In this document: positions 15,679-25,378 of the stretch, one piece after another
How the letters are laid out: each line of letters starts with the position of its first letter
How positions within the stretch are numbered: position 1 is the stretch's first letter
NCBI RefSeq assembly: GCF_048984525.1
Contig: NZ_JBMGJC010000004.1
Location: 1 to 64,000 of the forward strand
Direction: 5' to 3'
Source: Syntrophopropionicum propionicicum_A
GTDB taxonomy: Bacteria > Bacillota > Desulfotomaculia > Desulfotomaculales > Pelotomaculaceae
DNA: 64,000 bases
The notes under the pieces: generated by a model
Told to the model about the DNA's origin: nothing
Seen by the model: only the letters and a program-made list of their open reading frames with translations
Databases searched by the model: none
Translations under genes and position numbers: made by a program

Positions 15679-15721
15679 TTTTTAAAATGGGTTGGAACTT
15701 AAACAGCTCCAACCCCAAATT

Positions 15722-15797
15722 TGGTGAGCCATGCTGGACTCGAACCAGCGACACCCTGATTAAAAGTCAGGTGCTCTACCGACTGAGCTAATGGCCC
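15722..15797 (-). tRNA. tRNA-Lys (anticodon TTT)
   Basis: 76 bases including encoded CCA. Anticodon loop CTTTTAA, stems CTGA(C)/(G)TCAG and GCTGG/CCAGC with TTCGAGT. Acceptor GGGCCAT pairs with ATGGCTC through one G-T. Confidence 0.95.
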
Positions 15798-15903
15798 ATA
15801 AACTGAGATTGGAAATTAAATATCAGGCGTTGGATACTTGGAATCCGGTTTGCCGGATTGCTATTATCCAACAACTAACCTCCAACTTCCAATCTTATAT
15901 ACA

Positions 15904-15979
15904 TGGCTGGGGCGGCTGGATTCGAACCAACGAAATGCCGGTTCCAAAGACCGGTGCCTTACCACTTGGCGACGCCCCA
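15904..15979 (-). tRNA. tRNA-Gln (anticodon TTG)
   Basis: 76 bases including encoded CCA. Anticodon loop CTTTGGA in the stem CCGGT/ACCGG; T-arm GTTGG TTCGAAT CCAGC. Begins with T1 as Gln tRNAs of this group often do. Confidence 0.94.
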
Positions 15980-15980
15980 G

Positions 15981-16099
15981 TATGAGTAGTGGGTCGTGTG
16001 TCATGGGACGTGTGATGTTTTAGTAATCTTCCCGGGTCTTTTGGACCCTTAAGAAAACCCCTGATTTCTAACGTCTCAATTCTCACTTCTCACGTCTTT
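15981..16099 (-). repeat. GACGTGAGA-family repeats between tRNA-His and tRNA-Gln
   Basis: Two patches of the dispersed repeat: degenerate GTGGGTCGTGTGTCATGGG near 15988-16012, and on the minus strand GACGTGAGAAGTGAGAATTGAGACGTT at 16068-16097. The better copy has the same orientation as the tRNA genes. Confidence 0.6.
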
Positions 16100-16102
16100 T
16101 TA

Positions 16103-16180
16103 TGGGGTGGATGATGGGACTTGAACCCACGACCCCCAGAGCCACAATCTGGTGCTCTAGCCTACTGAGCTACACCCACC
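16103..16180 (-). tRNA. tRNA-His (anticodon GTG)
   Basis: 78 bases including the extra G at -1 paired with C73, the hallmark of tRNA-His, and an encoded CCA. Anticodon loop TTGTGGC in the stem CCAGA/TCTGG. First gene of the cluster His-Gln-Lys-Leu. Confidence 0.95.
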
Positions 16181-16684
16181 ATGTCAGCGGGACACATACG
16201 TTGAGAATACCTGATTACCCGCACAAGATATGTTAGCAAATTATCAGAGTGTTGTCAAGGAAAATGCGTGCACTTAAAAGGCCTTGCAAAGGGAGGGACT
16301 TTAGTGCAGCCGGGCTGGATACCAGGGTGAATATATCATATAAAGAGGAAATAAATCATCTGATTTTGGTTTTTTTTATTGATAAATGATATCCTTGCAG
16401 ATATAATTTAATAATACGTTGAACGTAGGGTTAGAAAAAGCATTAGTATAAAAAACATTCAAGCCCACATGTAATAAATCAGGTTTAAAAGAGCCAGGGC
16501 TTTTTTAGTCGTGCGATTTTAGTTTTACTTCGGAGGAATTATATCCCTTCCCTACTAGAATAAAAATTTAAAATTGGTTACAATATTAATACTGTGATCT
16601 GGTGTTTATTGTTAATATGGAGATTGGTTGTCCTATTTATTAATAAATACCTTATATAATGACACAATTTAAGGGGGAGCATAA
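16181..16684. other. Gene-free stretch before trigger factor
   Basis: About 500 AT-rich bases without a supported gene. A weak terminator-like pairing AAGCCC/GGGCTT followed by TTTTTT lies at 16461-16507. A TATAAT at 16655-16660 sits just before the tig Shine-Dalgarno but has no matching -35. Promoters of the tRNA cluster (minus strand) and tig must lie here. Confidence 0.4.
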
Positions 16685-18073
16685 ATGAAAGCCAACGCCG
16701 AAAGAATAGAAAAGAACACTGTTCAATTGGAAATAGAGGTGGAGGCAGAACAGTTTGACCGGGCCATTGACATAGCTTACCGCAGGCTTGTGCAAAGGTA
16801 TAACGTCCCGGGTTTTCGCAAGGGTAAGACGCCAAGACAGATATTTGAGCGGTATGTCGGTAAAGAAGTCATTCTGGAAGAGGCTATGGAATCGGTAGTG
16901 CCTGAAGCTTATTACAAGGCTGTCGCGGAAACCGGCATTGAGCCGGTCGATCAGCCTAAAGTTGATGTTGTGCAGGCCGAGGAAGGCAAACCCGTGGTAT
17001 TCAAAGCTACGGTCCTGGTTAAGCCGGAAGTCGTACTTGGCCAGTATAAGGAAGTGGAAGCTAAAAAACCGTTAACCGAGGTTCCGGAGGAAGAAGTTGA
17101 CAAGGCCATGGAACGTCTTCAACAGCGGCACGCCCAACTGCTGACTCTGGAAGAGGGAATAGTCAAAAAAGGTGATATCGCCGTTATAGACTTTCTCGGC
17201 AGGGTAGACGGGGAGCCTTTTAAAGGCGGGGAAGGCGCGGACTACTCCCTTGAAATAGGATCCGGTTCTTTTATTGAAGGTTTTGAAGATCAATTAATAG
17301 GCGTTTCAATCGATGAGACGAGAGACATCAACGTTACCTTTCCCACCGACTACCAGGCGGCGGAGTTGGCCGGAAAAGACGCTGTTTTCACAGTATCCGT
17401 GAGGGGCATTAAACGGAAGGAACTGGCCGAGTTGGACGACGAGTTTGCCAAGGACGTCAGTGAGTTCGATACTCTGGAGGAATTAAGGACTGACATATCG
17501 AATAAATTAAAAGAGGCTGCCGAGGAAAGGGCAAAGTTCCAGCTCAGGCAGGAAGTTGTCAGCAAAATTGTAGACGGCACTGATCTTGAAGTGCCCGCGC
17601 CCATGGTTGAAAGCCAGCTGAATGACATGATCCGCAACCTGGAAGGCCGCGTCACCAGCCAGGGTATGACCATGGAGAACTACCTTCAGTATGCGAACAC
17701 CACTATAGAAGAATTGAGAGGGCAGATGCAGCCGGATGCTGTGTGGGCGGCCAAGATGAACTTAATAATGGAAGCCATAGCCAAGGCTGAAAACATTGAA
17801 GCCACTGAAGAGGAAATTAAAGAAGAAGCCGCCAAAATAGCCAGGTATTACAATACAGGCGAGGAAGAGCTGCAAAAAATACTGGACAATAAGGGACAGG
17901 TAAATTTCCTCACAGACCAGATTGTCAGAGAAAAAACCCTGCAGTTTCTCGCGGATAACGCAAAAATCATCGAGGGCGCCGATGAGCCTGAAACCAAGCA
18001 AGCCGGCGAACCTGAAGCCGAGAACACCGGTGAACCCGAAGCAGGGGACACCAACGAACCGGCAGCGGAATAA
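16685..18073 (+). CDS. tig: Trigger factor
   Basis: Ribosome-associated peptidyl-prolyl isomerase and chaperone, 462 residues. The ribosome-binding signature is at 44-52 (GFRKGKTPR), the FKBP-like domain follows near 150-245 (GDIAVIDFLGRVDGEPF), and the C-terminal helical domain after that. The length exceeds the usual ~430 because of an acidic tail from ~433 made of near repeats of GEPEAxxT. ATG behind AAGGGGGAG. First gene of tig-clpP-clpX. Confidence 0.97.
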   Translation: MKANAERIEKNTVQLEIEVEAEQFDRAIDIAYRRLVQRYNVPGFRKGKTPRQIFERYVGKEVILEEAMESVVPEAYYKAVAETGIEPVDQPKVDVVQAEEGKPVVFKATVLVKPEVVLGQYKEVEAKKPLTEVPEEEVDKAMERLQQRHAQLLTLEEGIVKKGDIAVIDFLGRVDGEPFKGGEGADYSLEIGSGSFIEGFEDQLIGVSIDETRDINVTFPTDYQAAELAGKDAVFTVSVRGIKRKELAELDDEFAKDVSEFDTLEELRTDISNKLKEAAEERAKFQLRQEVVSKIVDGTDLEVPAPMVESQLNDMIRNLEGRVTSQGMTMENYLQYANTTIEELRGQMQPDAVWAAKMNLIMEAIAKAENIEATEEEIKEEAAKIARYYNTGEEELQKILDNKGQVNFLTDQIVREKTLQFLADNAKIIEGADEPETKQAGEPEAENTGEPEAGDTNEPAAE

Positions 18074-18117
18074 TATTAAGAAGGTCTTTTGAAAAATTTT
18101 AATAAGGAGAATTTAAA

Positions 18118-18708
18118 ATGAACCTTGTACCGATTGTAGTTGAACAGACCAACCGCGGCGAACGCTCATACGATATTTATTCCAGGCTTTTAAAAGACCG
18201 CATTATTTTTCTTGGCGGGCCGATAGAAGATACAGTGGCAAATTTGATTATTGCCCAGATGCTTTTTCTTGAGGCGGAGGACCCTGAAAAAGATATTCAG
18301 TTTTATATTAATTCTCCCGGTGGGGTGGTGACCGCCGGAATGGCTATTTACGATACCATGCAGCATGTCCGCCCCCCTGTTGCCACTATCTGCATCGGTC
18401 AGGCCGCCAGCATGGCATCGCTGCTTTTAGCCGCCGGGACAAAAGGAAAACGTTTTTCACTGCCTTATTCCCGGATCTTAATCCACCAGCCTATGGGAGG
18501 AGTGCAGGGCCAGGCGACTGATATCGAGATCCACGCCAAGGAAATTCTGCGCATGAGAGGGACTTTAAATGATATTCTGTCCAGGCATTCCGGTCAGCCT
18601 CTTGAAAAGATTGCCCTGGACACTGAGCGCGACTATTTCATGTCAGCCCAGGAGGCTAAAGATTACGGCCTCATAGACGAGGTCTATAATGTCAGGAAGC
18701 AAAGGTAA
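18118..18708 (+). CDS. clpP: ATP-dependent Clp protease proteolytic subunit
   Basis: 196-residue serine peptidase of normal length. Catalytic Ser lies in GQAASMASLLLAAG, His in ILIHQPMGG and Asp in the DTERDYFMSA segment. Forms the barrel that degrades proteins fed by ClpX, encoded 13 bases downstream. ATG behind AAGGAGA. Confidence 0.98.
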   Translation: MNLVPIVVEQTNRGERSYDIYSRLLKDRIIFLGGPIEDTVANLIIAQMLFLEAEDPEKDIQFYINSPGGVVTAGMAIYDTMQHVRPPVATICIGQAASMASLLLAAGTKGKRFSLPYSRILIHQPMGGVQGQATDIEIHAKEILRMRGTLNDILSRHSGQPLEKIALDTERDYFMSAQEAKDYGLIDEVYNVRKQR

Positions 18709-18721
18709 AAGAGGTGGAAAT

Positions 18722-19972
18722 ATGTTTAGCGACAAAGGGCAGTTGAAGTGTTCCTTCTGTGGCAAGCTTCAGGACCAGGTGAAGAAACTGGTTGCGGGCC
18801 CCGGTGTGTACATCTGCGATGAATGCATCGAGCTTTGCAACGAAATTATTGAAGAAGAGCTCAGCGAGGACCTGGGCTTGGATGTTGGTGACATACCAAA
18901 GCCCAAGGAAATTAAAGAGATCCTTGACCAGTACGTTATCGGCCAGGAGAGCGCTAAAAAATCCCTGTCCGTTGCCGTATACAACCACTATAAAAGGATA
19001 AATCTCGGCGGCAAGATCGACGACGTTGAACTGCAAAAGAGCAACATAGTCATGCTGGGTCCCACCGGCAGCGGTAAAACACTTTTGGCCCAGACTCTGG
19101 CCCGCCTTTTGAACGTGCCATTCGCCATTGCGGACGCCACCTCTCTGACCGAGGCTGGTTACGTGGGAGAGGATGTGGAAAACATCCTGCTCAAACTAAT
19201 CCAGGCGGCTGATTACGATGTGGAGAAAGCTGAAAAAGGCATAGTATACATTGACGAGATCGATAAAATAGCCCGCAAGTCAGAAAACCCATCCATCACC
19301 AGGGATGTCTCGGGTGAAGGAGTCCAGCAGGCTCTTTTAAAAATCCTGGAGGGCACAGTAGCCAGTGTGCCGCCGCAGGGCGGGCGCAAACATCCCCACC
19401 AGGAATTTATCCAGCTTGATACCACGAACGTGCTTTTTATTTGCGGCGGTGCTTTCGATGGAATTGAAAAGATTATATTAAACCGCATCGGCAAAAAGGC
19501 GATGGGTTTCGGGGCGGAAATAAAAGCCAGAAAAGAGCAAAAGATTGGTGAAATACTGAGTAAGATTCTGCCTGAGGACCTTCTCAAATACGGACTCATT
19601 CCGGAGTTTGTAGGCAGGCTGCCGATAATTGTAACTCTGGATGCACTGGATGAGGACGCCCTGGTCCGCATTCTCACCGAACCGAGAAACGCGCTGGTCA
19701 AACAGTACGAGAAGCTGTTTGAACTGGACGGCGTTACCCTGGAGTTTTCCCAGGACGCCCTGAAAGCGGTCTCGGAAGAGGCCTTGAAGCGGAACACAGG
19801 CGCCAGGGGTTTAAGGTCAATTTTGGAAGAAGTCATGCTTGACGTTATGTATGACATCCCGTCCCGCGAGGATATCGCCAAGTGCACGGTAACAGGCGAA
19901 ACAATAAAGAAAAAAGAACCTCCGCATATAATTGCCATGGACCGCAAGAAGAAAAAAGAAGAAACAGCGTAA
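18722..19972 (+). CDS. clpX: ATP-dependent Clp protease ATP-binding subunit ClpX
   Basis: 416-residue AAA+ unfoldase. The N-terminal zinc domain has the four cysteines (CSFC and CDEC), Walker A is GPTGSGKT, Walker B is VYIDEIDKI, and the pore loop GYVGEDVEN is present. The ATG at 18722 is chosen over an upstream ATG inside clpP because it follows AGAGGTGG and gives the normal N-terminus. Immediately after the TAA lies a dispersed GACGTGAGA repeat. Confidence 0.97.
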   Translation: MFSDKGQLKCSFCGKLQDQVKKLVAGPGVYICDECIELCNEIIEEELSEDLGLDVGDIPKPKEIKEILDQYVIGQESAKKSLSVAVYNHYKRINLGGKIDDVELQKSNIVMLGPTGSGKTLLAQTLARLLNVPFAIADATSLTEAGYVGEDVENILLKLIQAADYDVEKAEKGIVYIDEIDKIARKSENPSITRDVSGEGVQQALLKILEGTVASVPPQGGRKHPHQEFIQLDTTNVLFICGGAFDGIEKIILNRIGKKAMGFGAEIKARKEQKIGEILSKILPEDLLKYGLIPEFVGRLPIIVTLDALDEDALVRILTEPRNALVKQYEKLFELDGVTLEFSQDALKAVSEEALKRNTGARGLRSILEEVMLDVMYDIPSREDIAKCTVTGETIKKKEPPHIIAMDRKKKKEETA

Positions 19973-20010
19973 ATGAGTCGTGAGAAGTGAGACGTGGGCC
20001 GTGAGATTCG
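19973..20010 (+). repeat. GACGTGAGA-family repeat after clpX
   Basis: ATGAGTCGTGAGAAGTGAGACGTGG-type sequence starts at the base after the clpX stop codon. The start TAAATGAGTCGTGAGA is identical to that following the regulator gene at 59.0 kb on the other strand. Confidence 0.7.
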
Positions 20011-20040
20011 GGTATTCCTCTCAGTCCATCAAACCAATAA

Positions 20041-20073
20041 AAAAATCCTGACCGGATCCGGTCAGGATTTTTT
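20041..20073. terminator. Bidirectional terminator
   Basis: Perfect stem AAATCCTGACC/GGTCAGGATTT with loop GGATCC, followed by TTTT on the plus strand and TTTT on the minus strand. Lies between convergent clpX and the transporter gene. Confidence 0.9.
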
Positions 20074-20083
20074 ACGTGATAAT

Positions 20084-20656
20084 TTACTTTTTGCAGGGGC
20101 CTACCGGCAGGACAACCCGCCCGAAAACGGTGTTGTATATTCCGGCGGCGGATGTGTACCAGGCGGCGAGGGCGGTAACGATCCCGCAATAACCGGCCGC
20201 TACGTGGTTGCCGAGGTCAAGCAAAATAAATGTAACAAGTAACAAGGTAAATACGACTACCAGTGCCTTATTAGTGCCGAAACTGCCAATCCACATATAA
20301 AAAGTGAAAATAGTCCATGCGATCAGGAATAACAAAGCAGCTTGTGGAGGTACCACGAACCACTTTAAAAGGGCTCCTATTTCAAAAAAGCCCCAGGAGA
20401 CCCAAAACGCGCCGTAGGATGTAAAAGCGGTTGCTCCAAACACGTTGTTTTTCTTGAATTCCCACATGCCGGCCAGGATTTGGGCAGTTCCGCCATAAAA
20501 CAGGGCGCAAGCGATAATCATGCTTAATGCTTCTCCTGGAACCAGAGCGGCGTTTTTCACGCTCAACACAAACGTGGTCAGGGCAAAACAGGCCAGGCCA
20601 AGCGGCCCGGGATCGGCAATGCTGGATTCTTTAATTTCATAAACGTTGTTAGCCAT
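20084..20656 (-). CDS. satP: GPR1/FUN34/YaaH-family acetate/succinate transporter
   Basis: A 190-residue membrane protein with six helices. The family signature NPxPLGL appears as DPGPLGL at 16-22 and the FxSYGAFW segment (TSYGAFWVSWG) is intact. Members form hexameric channels for acetate and related acids. The ATG at 20656 follows GGGGGGAGTAG. Monocistronic. The symbol is by family; acetate as substrate is inferred. Confidence 0.85.
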   Translation of the reverse strand: MANNVYEIKESSIADPGPLGLACFALTTFVLSVKNAALVPGEALSMIIACALFYGGTAQILAGMWEFKKNNVFGATAFTSYGAFWVSWGFFEIGALLKWFVVPPQAALLFLIAWTIFTFYMWIGSFGTNKALVVVFTLLLVTFILLDLGNHVAAGYCGIVTALAAWYTSAAGIYNTVFGRVVLPVGPCKK

Positions 20657-21009
20657 TTTCTCTACTCCCCCCTAAAAATGTAACAAAAAGACCAAAACAC
20701 ACTCTACCAAAAAAATATGTTTTTCGACACCCCCTAATAAGTCTTTTCAATAAGCGCATAAGCATTTTGTAATAATTATATCTATATTTGCCAGGATTGT
20801 CTATGCCATAAGTACAATGTAAAGATGCTGACTATGACCAAAGTTATAGTATCAGTCATTATATTAGAACTATAGTACATATTTTGTTTTCATTTAAAGC
20901 ATGGAATTGTTCTTTTTGTACATATTGGTCTTTTTAAGGCGGGTAAGGTTAGAATGTGAAAAATTTAGCAATACTAAAAGGTAGAACCATCTTTAAGGAG
21001 GACTAGTAA
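20657..21009. other. Divergent intergenic region
   Basis: About 350 AT-rich bases between the transporter and lonB. GGTTAGAATG at 20947-20956 agrees with the SigF -10 consensus GGnnAnAHTR and would fit a forespore-expressed lonB, but no good -35 was found at the right distance. Nothing else is recognised. Confidence 0.35.
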
Positions 21010-22731
21010 ATGGAAGGGTTTCCCTCCGGCATAGGAAGTTTTCTGACATTTATCCAGGTTTTTTTCGCGGTAATCATAGGCCTTTATTTTTGGAATTTGC
21101 TAAAGGCCCAGAACGGGAATAAGAACGCGGTTGAAAAAGAATCCAGAAAAGAGATTGAGAAGCTTCAGAGGATGCGCTCAATATCGCTGACCGAACCGCT
21201 TTCTGAAAAAACACGCCCGGCCAGCTTTGATGAAATTATTGGGCAGATGGAAGGTTTGAAATCCCTGCGGGCAGCCCTCTGCGGTCCCAACCCGCAGCAC
21301 GTGATCATCTACGGGCCTCCCGGTGTGGGAAAAACCGCCGCGGCCAGGCTGGTGATGGAGGAGGCGAAAAAGAATTCATGCTCGCCTTTTCAAAACGATG
21401 CCAGTTTTATAGAAATAGACGCCACTACAGCGCGTTTTGATGAACGCGGCATCGCCGACCCGCTTATCGGCTCCGTGCATGACCCCATCTACCAGGGAGC
21501 GGGGCCAATGGGTATGGCAGGAATTCCCCAGCCCAAAGCGGGCGCAGTGACAAAGGCACACGGGGGGATGCTGTTTATCGACGAAATAGGGGAACTTCAT
21601 CCGATTCAGCTCAATAAGCTGCTCAAAGTGATGGAAGACCGCAAGGTGATCCTGGAAAGCGCTTATTACAGCTCGGAAGACAACAATATCCCGAGCCACA
21701 TCCACGATATCTTCCAAAACGGGCTGCCGGCAGACTTCCGCATGGTCGGGGCCACAACCAGGGAAGCTGAGCATATATCTCCCGCTATCCGCTCCCGCTG
21801 CCTGGAGATATACTTCCGCCAGCTCCTGCCTGACGAGATCGAGAAAATAGCCAGGAACGCGGCTGATAAAATAGACATCCCCCTCCAGGCTGGCGCGCTG
21901 GATGTCGTCAAAAAGTATGCCACCAACGGGCGCGAGGCGGTGAATATTATTCAGATTGCCGCCGGTATTGCCATTACGGAAGGCCGGGGAGAAATCCGCG
22001 CCGCTGACATTGAGTGGGTTATCCACAGCGGTCAGTACACTCCCAGGCCGGAGAAAAAAATCCCGGCCCGGCCGCAGGTCGGTGTTGTCAACGGCCTTGC
22101 CGTATATGGTCCGAACCTGGGAATATTATTAGAAGTGGAAGCTAACGCCATCCCGGCAGAGTGCGGGCAGGGCAGGCTTACGGTAACAGGCATGGTTGAC
22201 GAGGAAGAAATCGGCGGCGGCGGCCGGACCGTGCGGCGTAAAAGCATGGCCAGAAGTTCGGTGGAAAATGTTTTGACCGTACTCAGGCGGACAATGGAAA
22301 TTGACCCCCGTGACTTTGACATACATGTGAATTTCCCGGGCGGCGCTCCTGCCGACGGCCCATCCGCGGGTATAACCATAGCGACCGCGATTTATTCGGC
22401 GATCACGGGTTTTCCAGTTGACAACAAGGTCGCCATGACCGGAGAAATATCTATCCGCGGCCTGGTCAAGCCGATCGGCGGGGTGGTGGCAAAAGTTGAG
22501 GCCGCGCGCCAGGCTGGCGCTTCGAAGGTAGTGGTGCCGGCCGAAAACTACCAGGACCTTTTCAAAAATCTGCCTGGTGTTAAAGTAATTCCGGCTGAAA
22601 GGCTGGAGGAGGTATTCCAGGCTGCTTTAATCAGAAAGCCTAAAGGGAGAAAACGGGAATTAAAAGCGCCGGCTGCTCTTGATATACTCAGCGCCACGGG
22701 TTTTGGCGCGGGTCAGACACTTTCAAAATAG
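21010..22731 (+). CDS. lonB: Sporulation-type ATP-dependent protease LonB
   Basis: A 573-residue membrane-anchored Lon-like protease. One N-terminal membrane helix (about 8-27) replaces the Lon substrate domain. Walker A is GPPGVGKT, Walker B MLFIDEIGEL. The protease domain carries Ser in DGPSAG and Lys in the IGGVVAKVEAA segment. This layout matches LonB of spore formers rather than LonA, which is encoded next. ATG behind AAGGAGG. Confidence 0.94.
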   Translation: MEGFPSGIGSFLTFIQVFFAVIIGLYFWNLLKAQNGNKNAVEKESRKEIEKLQRMRSISLTEPLSEKTRPASFDEIIGQMEGLKSLRAALCGPNPQHVIIYGPPGVGKTAAARLVMEEAKKNSCSPFQNDASFIEIDATTARFDERGIADPLIGSVHDPIYQGAGPMGMAGIPQPKAGAVTKAHGGMLFIDEIGELHPIQLNKLLKVMEDRKVILESAYYSSEDNNIPSHIHDIFQNGLPADFRMVGATTREAEHISPAIRSRCLEIYFRQLLPDEIEKIARNAADKIDIPLQAGALDVVKKYATNGREAVNIIQIAAGIAITEGRGEIRAADIEWVIHSGQYTPRPEKKIPARPQVGVVNGLAVYGPNLGILLEVEANAIPAECGQGRLTVTGMVDEEEIGGGGRTVRRKSMARSSVENVLTVLRRTMEIDPRDFDIHVNFPGGAPADGPSAGITIATAIYSAITGFPVDNKVAMTGEISIRGLVKPIGGVVAKVEAARQAGASKVVVPAENYQDLFKNLPGVKVIPAERLEEVFQAALIRKPKGRKRELKAPAALDILSATGFGAGQTLSK

Positions 22732-22817
22732 GGGCGGCTTGGATAAGAACTAAGAAAAAACTATGTATAATAACCAATATCGCGTAAATCTTTGTGCGCC
22801 ATACGCAACTTCTCCTA

Positions 22818-22842
22818 ATAACCCGGCAGAGGCCGGGTTTGT
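22818..22842 (+). terminator. Terminator between lonB and lon
   Basis: Stem ACCCGGC/GCCGGGT with flanking A/T pairs, followed by TTTGT. Short T-run, moderate support. Confidence 0.55.
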
Positions 22843-22960
22843 ACTATTCGCGGTAATTATTACTATGGCAGTGTTTTTAACATTTATGATAAAATGAAAC
22901 TGTAAATTCCTGCCCTAAGAAACACTGATCACAATACAATACAGAAAAGGAGGTGCAGCT

Positions 22961-25378
22961 TTGAGATCGGAAACTAAAGTCCTTCCCCTGTTGCCTTTAA
23001 GGGGTTTACTTGTCTTTCCGTACATGGTTATACACCTGGATGTCGGCCGCACCAAGTCTGTGCAGGCAATTGAAGAGGCTATGATTCAAGACAGGATTAT
23101 TTATCTTGCTACTCAGAAAGAAGCTCAGACCGATGAACCGGGTGAGGATGATATTTATCAAATAGGGACCGTCGCTGAGGTTAAGCAGCTGTTGAAGCTG
23201 CCCGGCGGCACGATAAGGGTCCTGGTTGAAGGGATCGCCAGGGCTAAAATCAACCGTTTTATATCTGAAGACCCGTACTTCCAGGTTGAAGTCGAACAGT
23301 ATTCAGAGGATTTCAAGAAGAACAGTGAGATTGAGGCTTTGATGCGCAGCCTGGTATACCAGTTTGAACAGTATGTCAAGCTGTCAAAGCGTATTCCTCC
23401 TGAAACGGTTGTTTCAGTGGTTAACCTGGAGGAACCGGGGCGGCTGGCTGATATCATAGCTTCCCACCTGGCGCTGCGAATAGAGGATAAGCAGGGTATT
23501 CTTGAGGCCGTTGACATCGTCAGAAGGCTTGAAAAGCTTTGTGCTATCGTGGCTAAAGAGCTGGAGATCGTCGAGCTCGAGCGCAAAATAAACATCCGTG
23601 TGCGCAAGCAGATGGAAAAAACACAAAAGGAATATTACCTCCGCGAACAGATGAAGGCCATCCAGAAAGAACTGGGCGAAAAAGACGAGCGTATGGCCGA
23701 GGGGGAAGAGCTGCGGGAGAAAATTGCCGAGGCTAAATTCCCCAAAGAGGTGGAGGAGAAGGCGCTCAAGGAAGTGGAGCGCCTGGAAAAGATGCCTCCC
23801 ATGGCCGCTGAGGCCGCAGTTGTGCGCAACTACCTTGACTGGCTGCTCGCGTTACCCTGGAATAAGGGGACGAGAGACCGGCTGGACCTGAAAGCGGCTG
23901 AAAATATTCTGGAAGAGGACCATTATGGTTTAAAAACCGTTAAGGAGCGTATCCTGGAGTACCTGGCCATCCGCAAGCTGGCCAAAAAAATGAAGGGGCC
24001 GATTATTTGTTTCGTCGGGCCGCCGGGGGTAGGCAAGACTTCCCTGGGCCGCTCGATTGCCCGCGCCCTGGAACGCAAATTTATCCGGATGTCACTCGGC
24101 GGTGTCAGGGACGAGGCTGAGATCCGCGGCCACCGGCGCACCTATGTAGGCGCCATGCCGGGCAGGGTCATCCAGGGCATCCGCCAGGCCGGTTCCAGAA
24201 ACCCGGTATTCCTGCTGGACGAAGTTGATAAAATGAGCATGGACTTTCGCGGGGACCCGTCGGCCGCCCTTCTAGAGGTGCTGGATCCGGAGCAGAACAA
24301 TACCTTCAGCGACCATTACATTGAGGCTCCTTTTGATCTGTCCAATGTAATGTTCATTACAACCGCCAATGTGCAGCAGAACATACCCCGCCCTCTGCTG
24401 GACAGGATGGAAATCATCCAGCTGTCGGGGTACACTGAGGAGGAAAAAGTGCAGATTGCCATCCGGCATCTGCTGCCGAAGCAAATTAAAGAACACGGCC
24501 TCAGCAAGGAAATGCTGAGGATATCCGAAAATACCATACGGAAAATAATCCGGGAGTATACCCGTGAATCAGGTGTCCGCAACCTGGAAAGACAGATCGC
24601 CACCATCTGCCGCAAGACCGCGAGGCAGGTTGTCACCGACAAGATCAAGAAGCTCCAGGTGACTTCTTCCAACCTGAACCAGTTCCTTGGTACAGCCCGT
24701 TTCCGCTATGGAATGGCTGAATTGGACGACCAGGTCGGAGTGGCTACCGGTCTGGCCTGGACGGAAGTAGGCGGCGACACCCTTGCCATCGAAGTGTCAG
24801 TTTATAAAGGCACAGGCCGGCTTACTTTAACCGGCAAGCTGGGCGACGTGATGAAAGAATCGGCCCAGGCCGGGTACAGCTATGTCCGCAGCCGCGCCGG
24901 CGAATTGAACATTGACGAAGACCTGTATGACAAGCAGGACATCCACATTCATATTCCGGAAGGGGCGATCCCCAAGGACGGTCCCTCTGCCGGAATCACC
25001 ATGGCGTCAGCCCTGGCTTCGGCTATTACCGGGCGAAAGGTGCGGCATGACGTGGCCATGACTGGAGAGATCACCCTGCGCGGCAGGGTCCTGCCCATCG
25101 GGGGGCTCAAGGAAAAAGTGCTGGCCGCACACCGGGCAGGTATAAAAACCGTGATTATGCCCAAGGATAATAAAAAGGATTTGGATGAAATCCCGAAAAA
25201 AGTCAAAGATAAAATGAAATTTGTCCTGGTTGACCACATGGACCAGGTGCTTGAAGAGGCACTCGCTGAAAAGGAGTACCTGCCGGTGCCCATGTCAGCT
25301 GACGCGCCTGTTATGCCGCAGCCGCCGGCTTACACGCCGGTTGTGGTAAACGAGGGGGGTACCCAGATCCCTTCATGA
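22961..25378 (+). CDS. lon: ATP-dependent protease La (LonA)
   Basis: 805-residue Lon protease. N-terminal LON domain (LPLLPLRGLLVFPYMVIHLD), coiled coil, AAA+ domain with GPPGVGKTS and VFLLDEVDKM, and a C-terminal protease domain with Ser in KDGPSAG and Lys in GGLKEKVLAA. The TTG at 22961 lies after AAAGGAGGTG. The tail after KEYLPVPM is Pro-rich and beyond the conserved fold. Overlaps ysxC by four bases (ATGA). Confidence 0.97.
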   Translation: MRSETKVLPLLPLRGLLVFPYMVIHLDVGRTKSVQAIEEAMIQDRIIYLATQKEAQTDEPGEDDIYQIGTVAEVKQLLKLPGGTIRVLVEGIARAKINRFISEDPYFQVEVEQYSEDFKKNSEIEALMRSLVYQFEQYVKLSKRIPPETVVSVVNLEEPGRLADIIASHLALRIEDKQGILEAVDIVRRLEKLCAIVAKELEIVELERKINIRVRKQMEKTQKEYYLREQMKAIQKELGEKDERMAEGEELREKIAEAKFPKEVEEKALKEVERLEKMPPMAAEAAVVRNYLDWLLALPWNKGTRDRLDLKAAENILEEDHYGLKTVKERILEYLAIRKLAKKMKGPIICFVGPPGVGKTSLGRSIARALERKFIRMSLGGVRDEAEIRGHRRTYVGAMPGRVIQGIRQAGSRNPVFLLDEVDKMSMDFRGDPSAALLEVLDPEQNNTFSDHYIEAPFDLSNVMFITTANVQQNIPRPLLDRMEIIQLSGYTEEEKVQIAIRHLLPKQIKEHGLSKEMLRISENTIRKIIREYTRESGVRNLERQIATICRKTARQVVTDKIKKLQVTSSNLNQFLGTARFRYGMAELDDQVGVATGLAWTEVGGDTLAIEVSVYKGTGRLTLTGKLGDVMKESAQAGYSYVRSRAGELNIDEDLYDKQDIHIHIPEGAIPKDGPSAGITMASALASAITGRKVRHDVAMTGEITLRGRVLPIGGLKEKVLAAHRAGIKTVIMPKDNKKDLDEIPKKVKDKMKFVLVDHMDQVLEEALAEKEYLPVPMSADAPVMPQPPAYTPVVVNEGGTQIPS

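Noticed and set aside
19213..19947. 244-codon open frame opposite clpX, and similar long antisense frames opposite valS (30186-30863), lon, ger genes and korA
   Set aside because: They lie fully antisense to well-conserved genes, have Ser/Arg-rich nonsense composition and no ribosome sites; they are shadows of GC-rich coding DNA.
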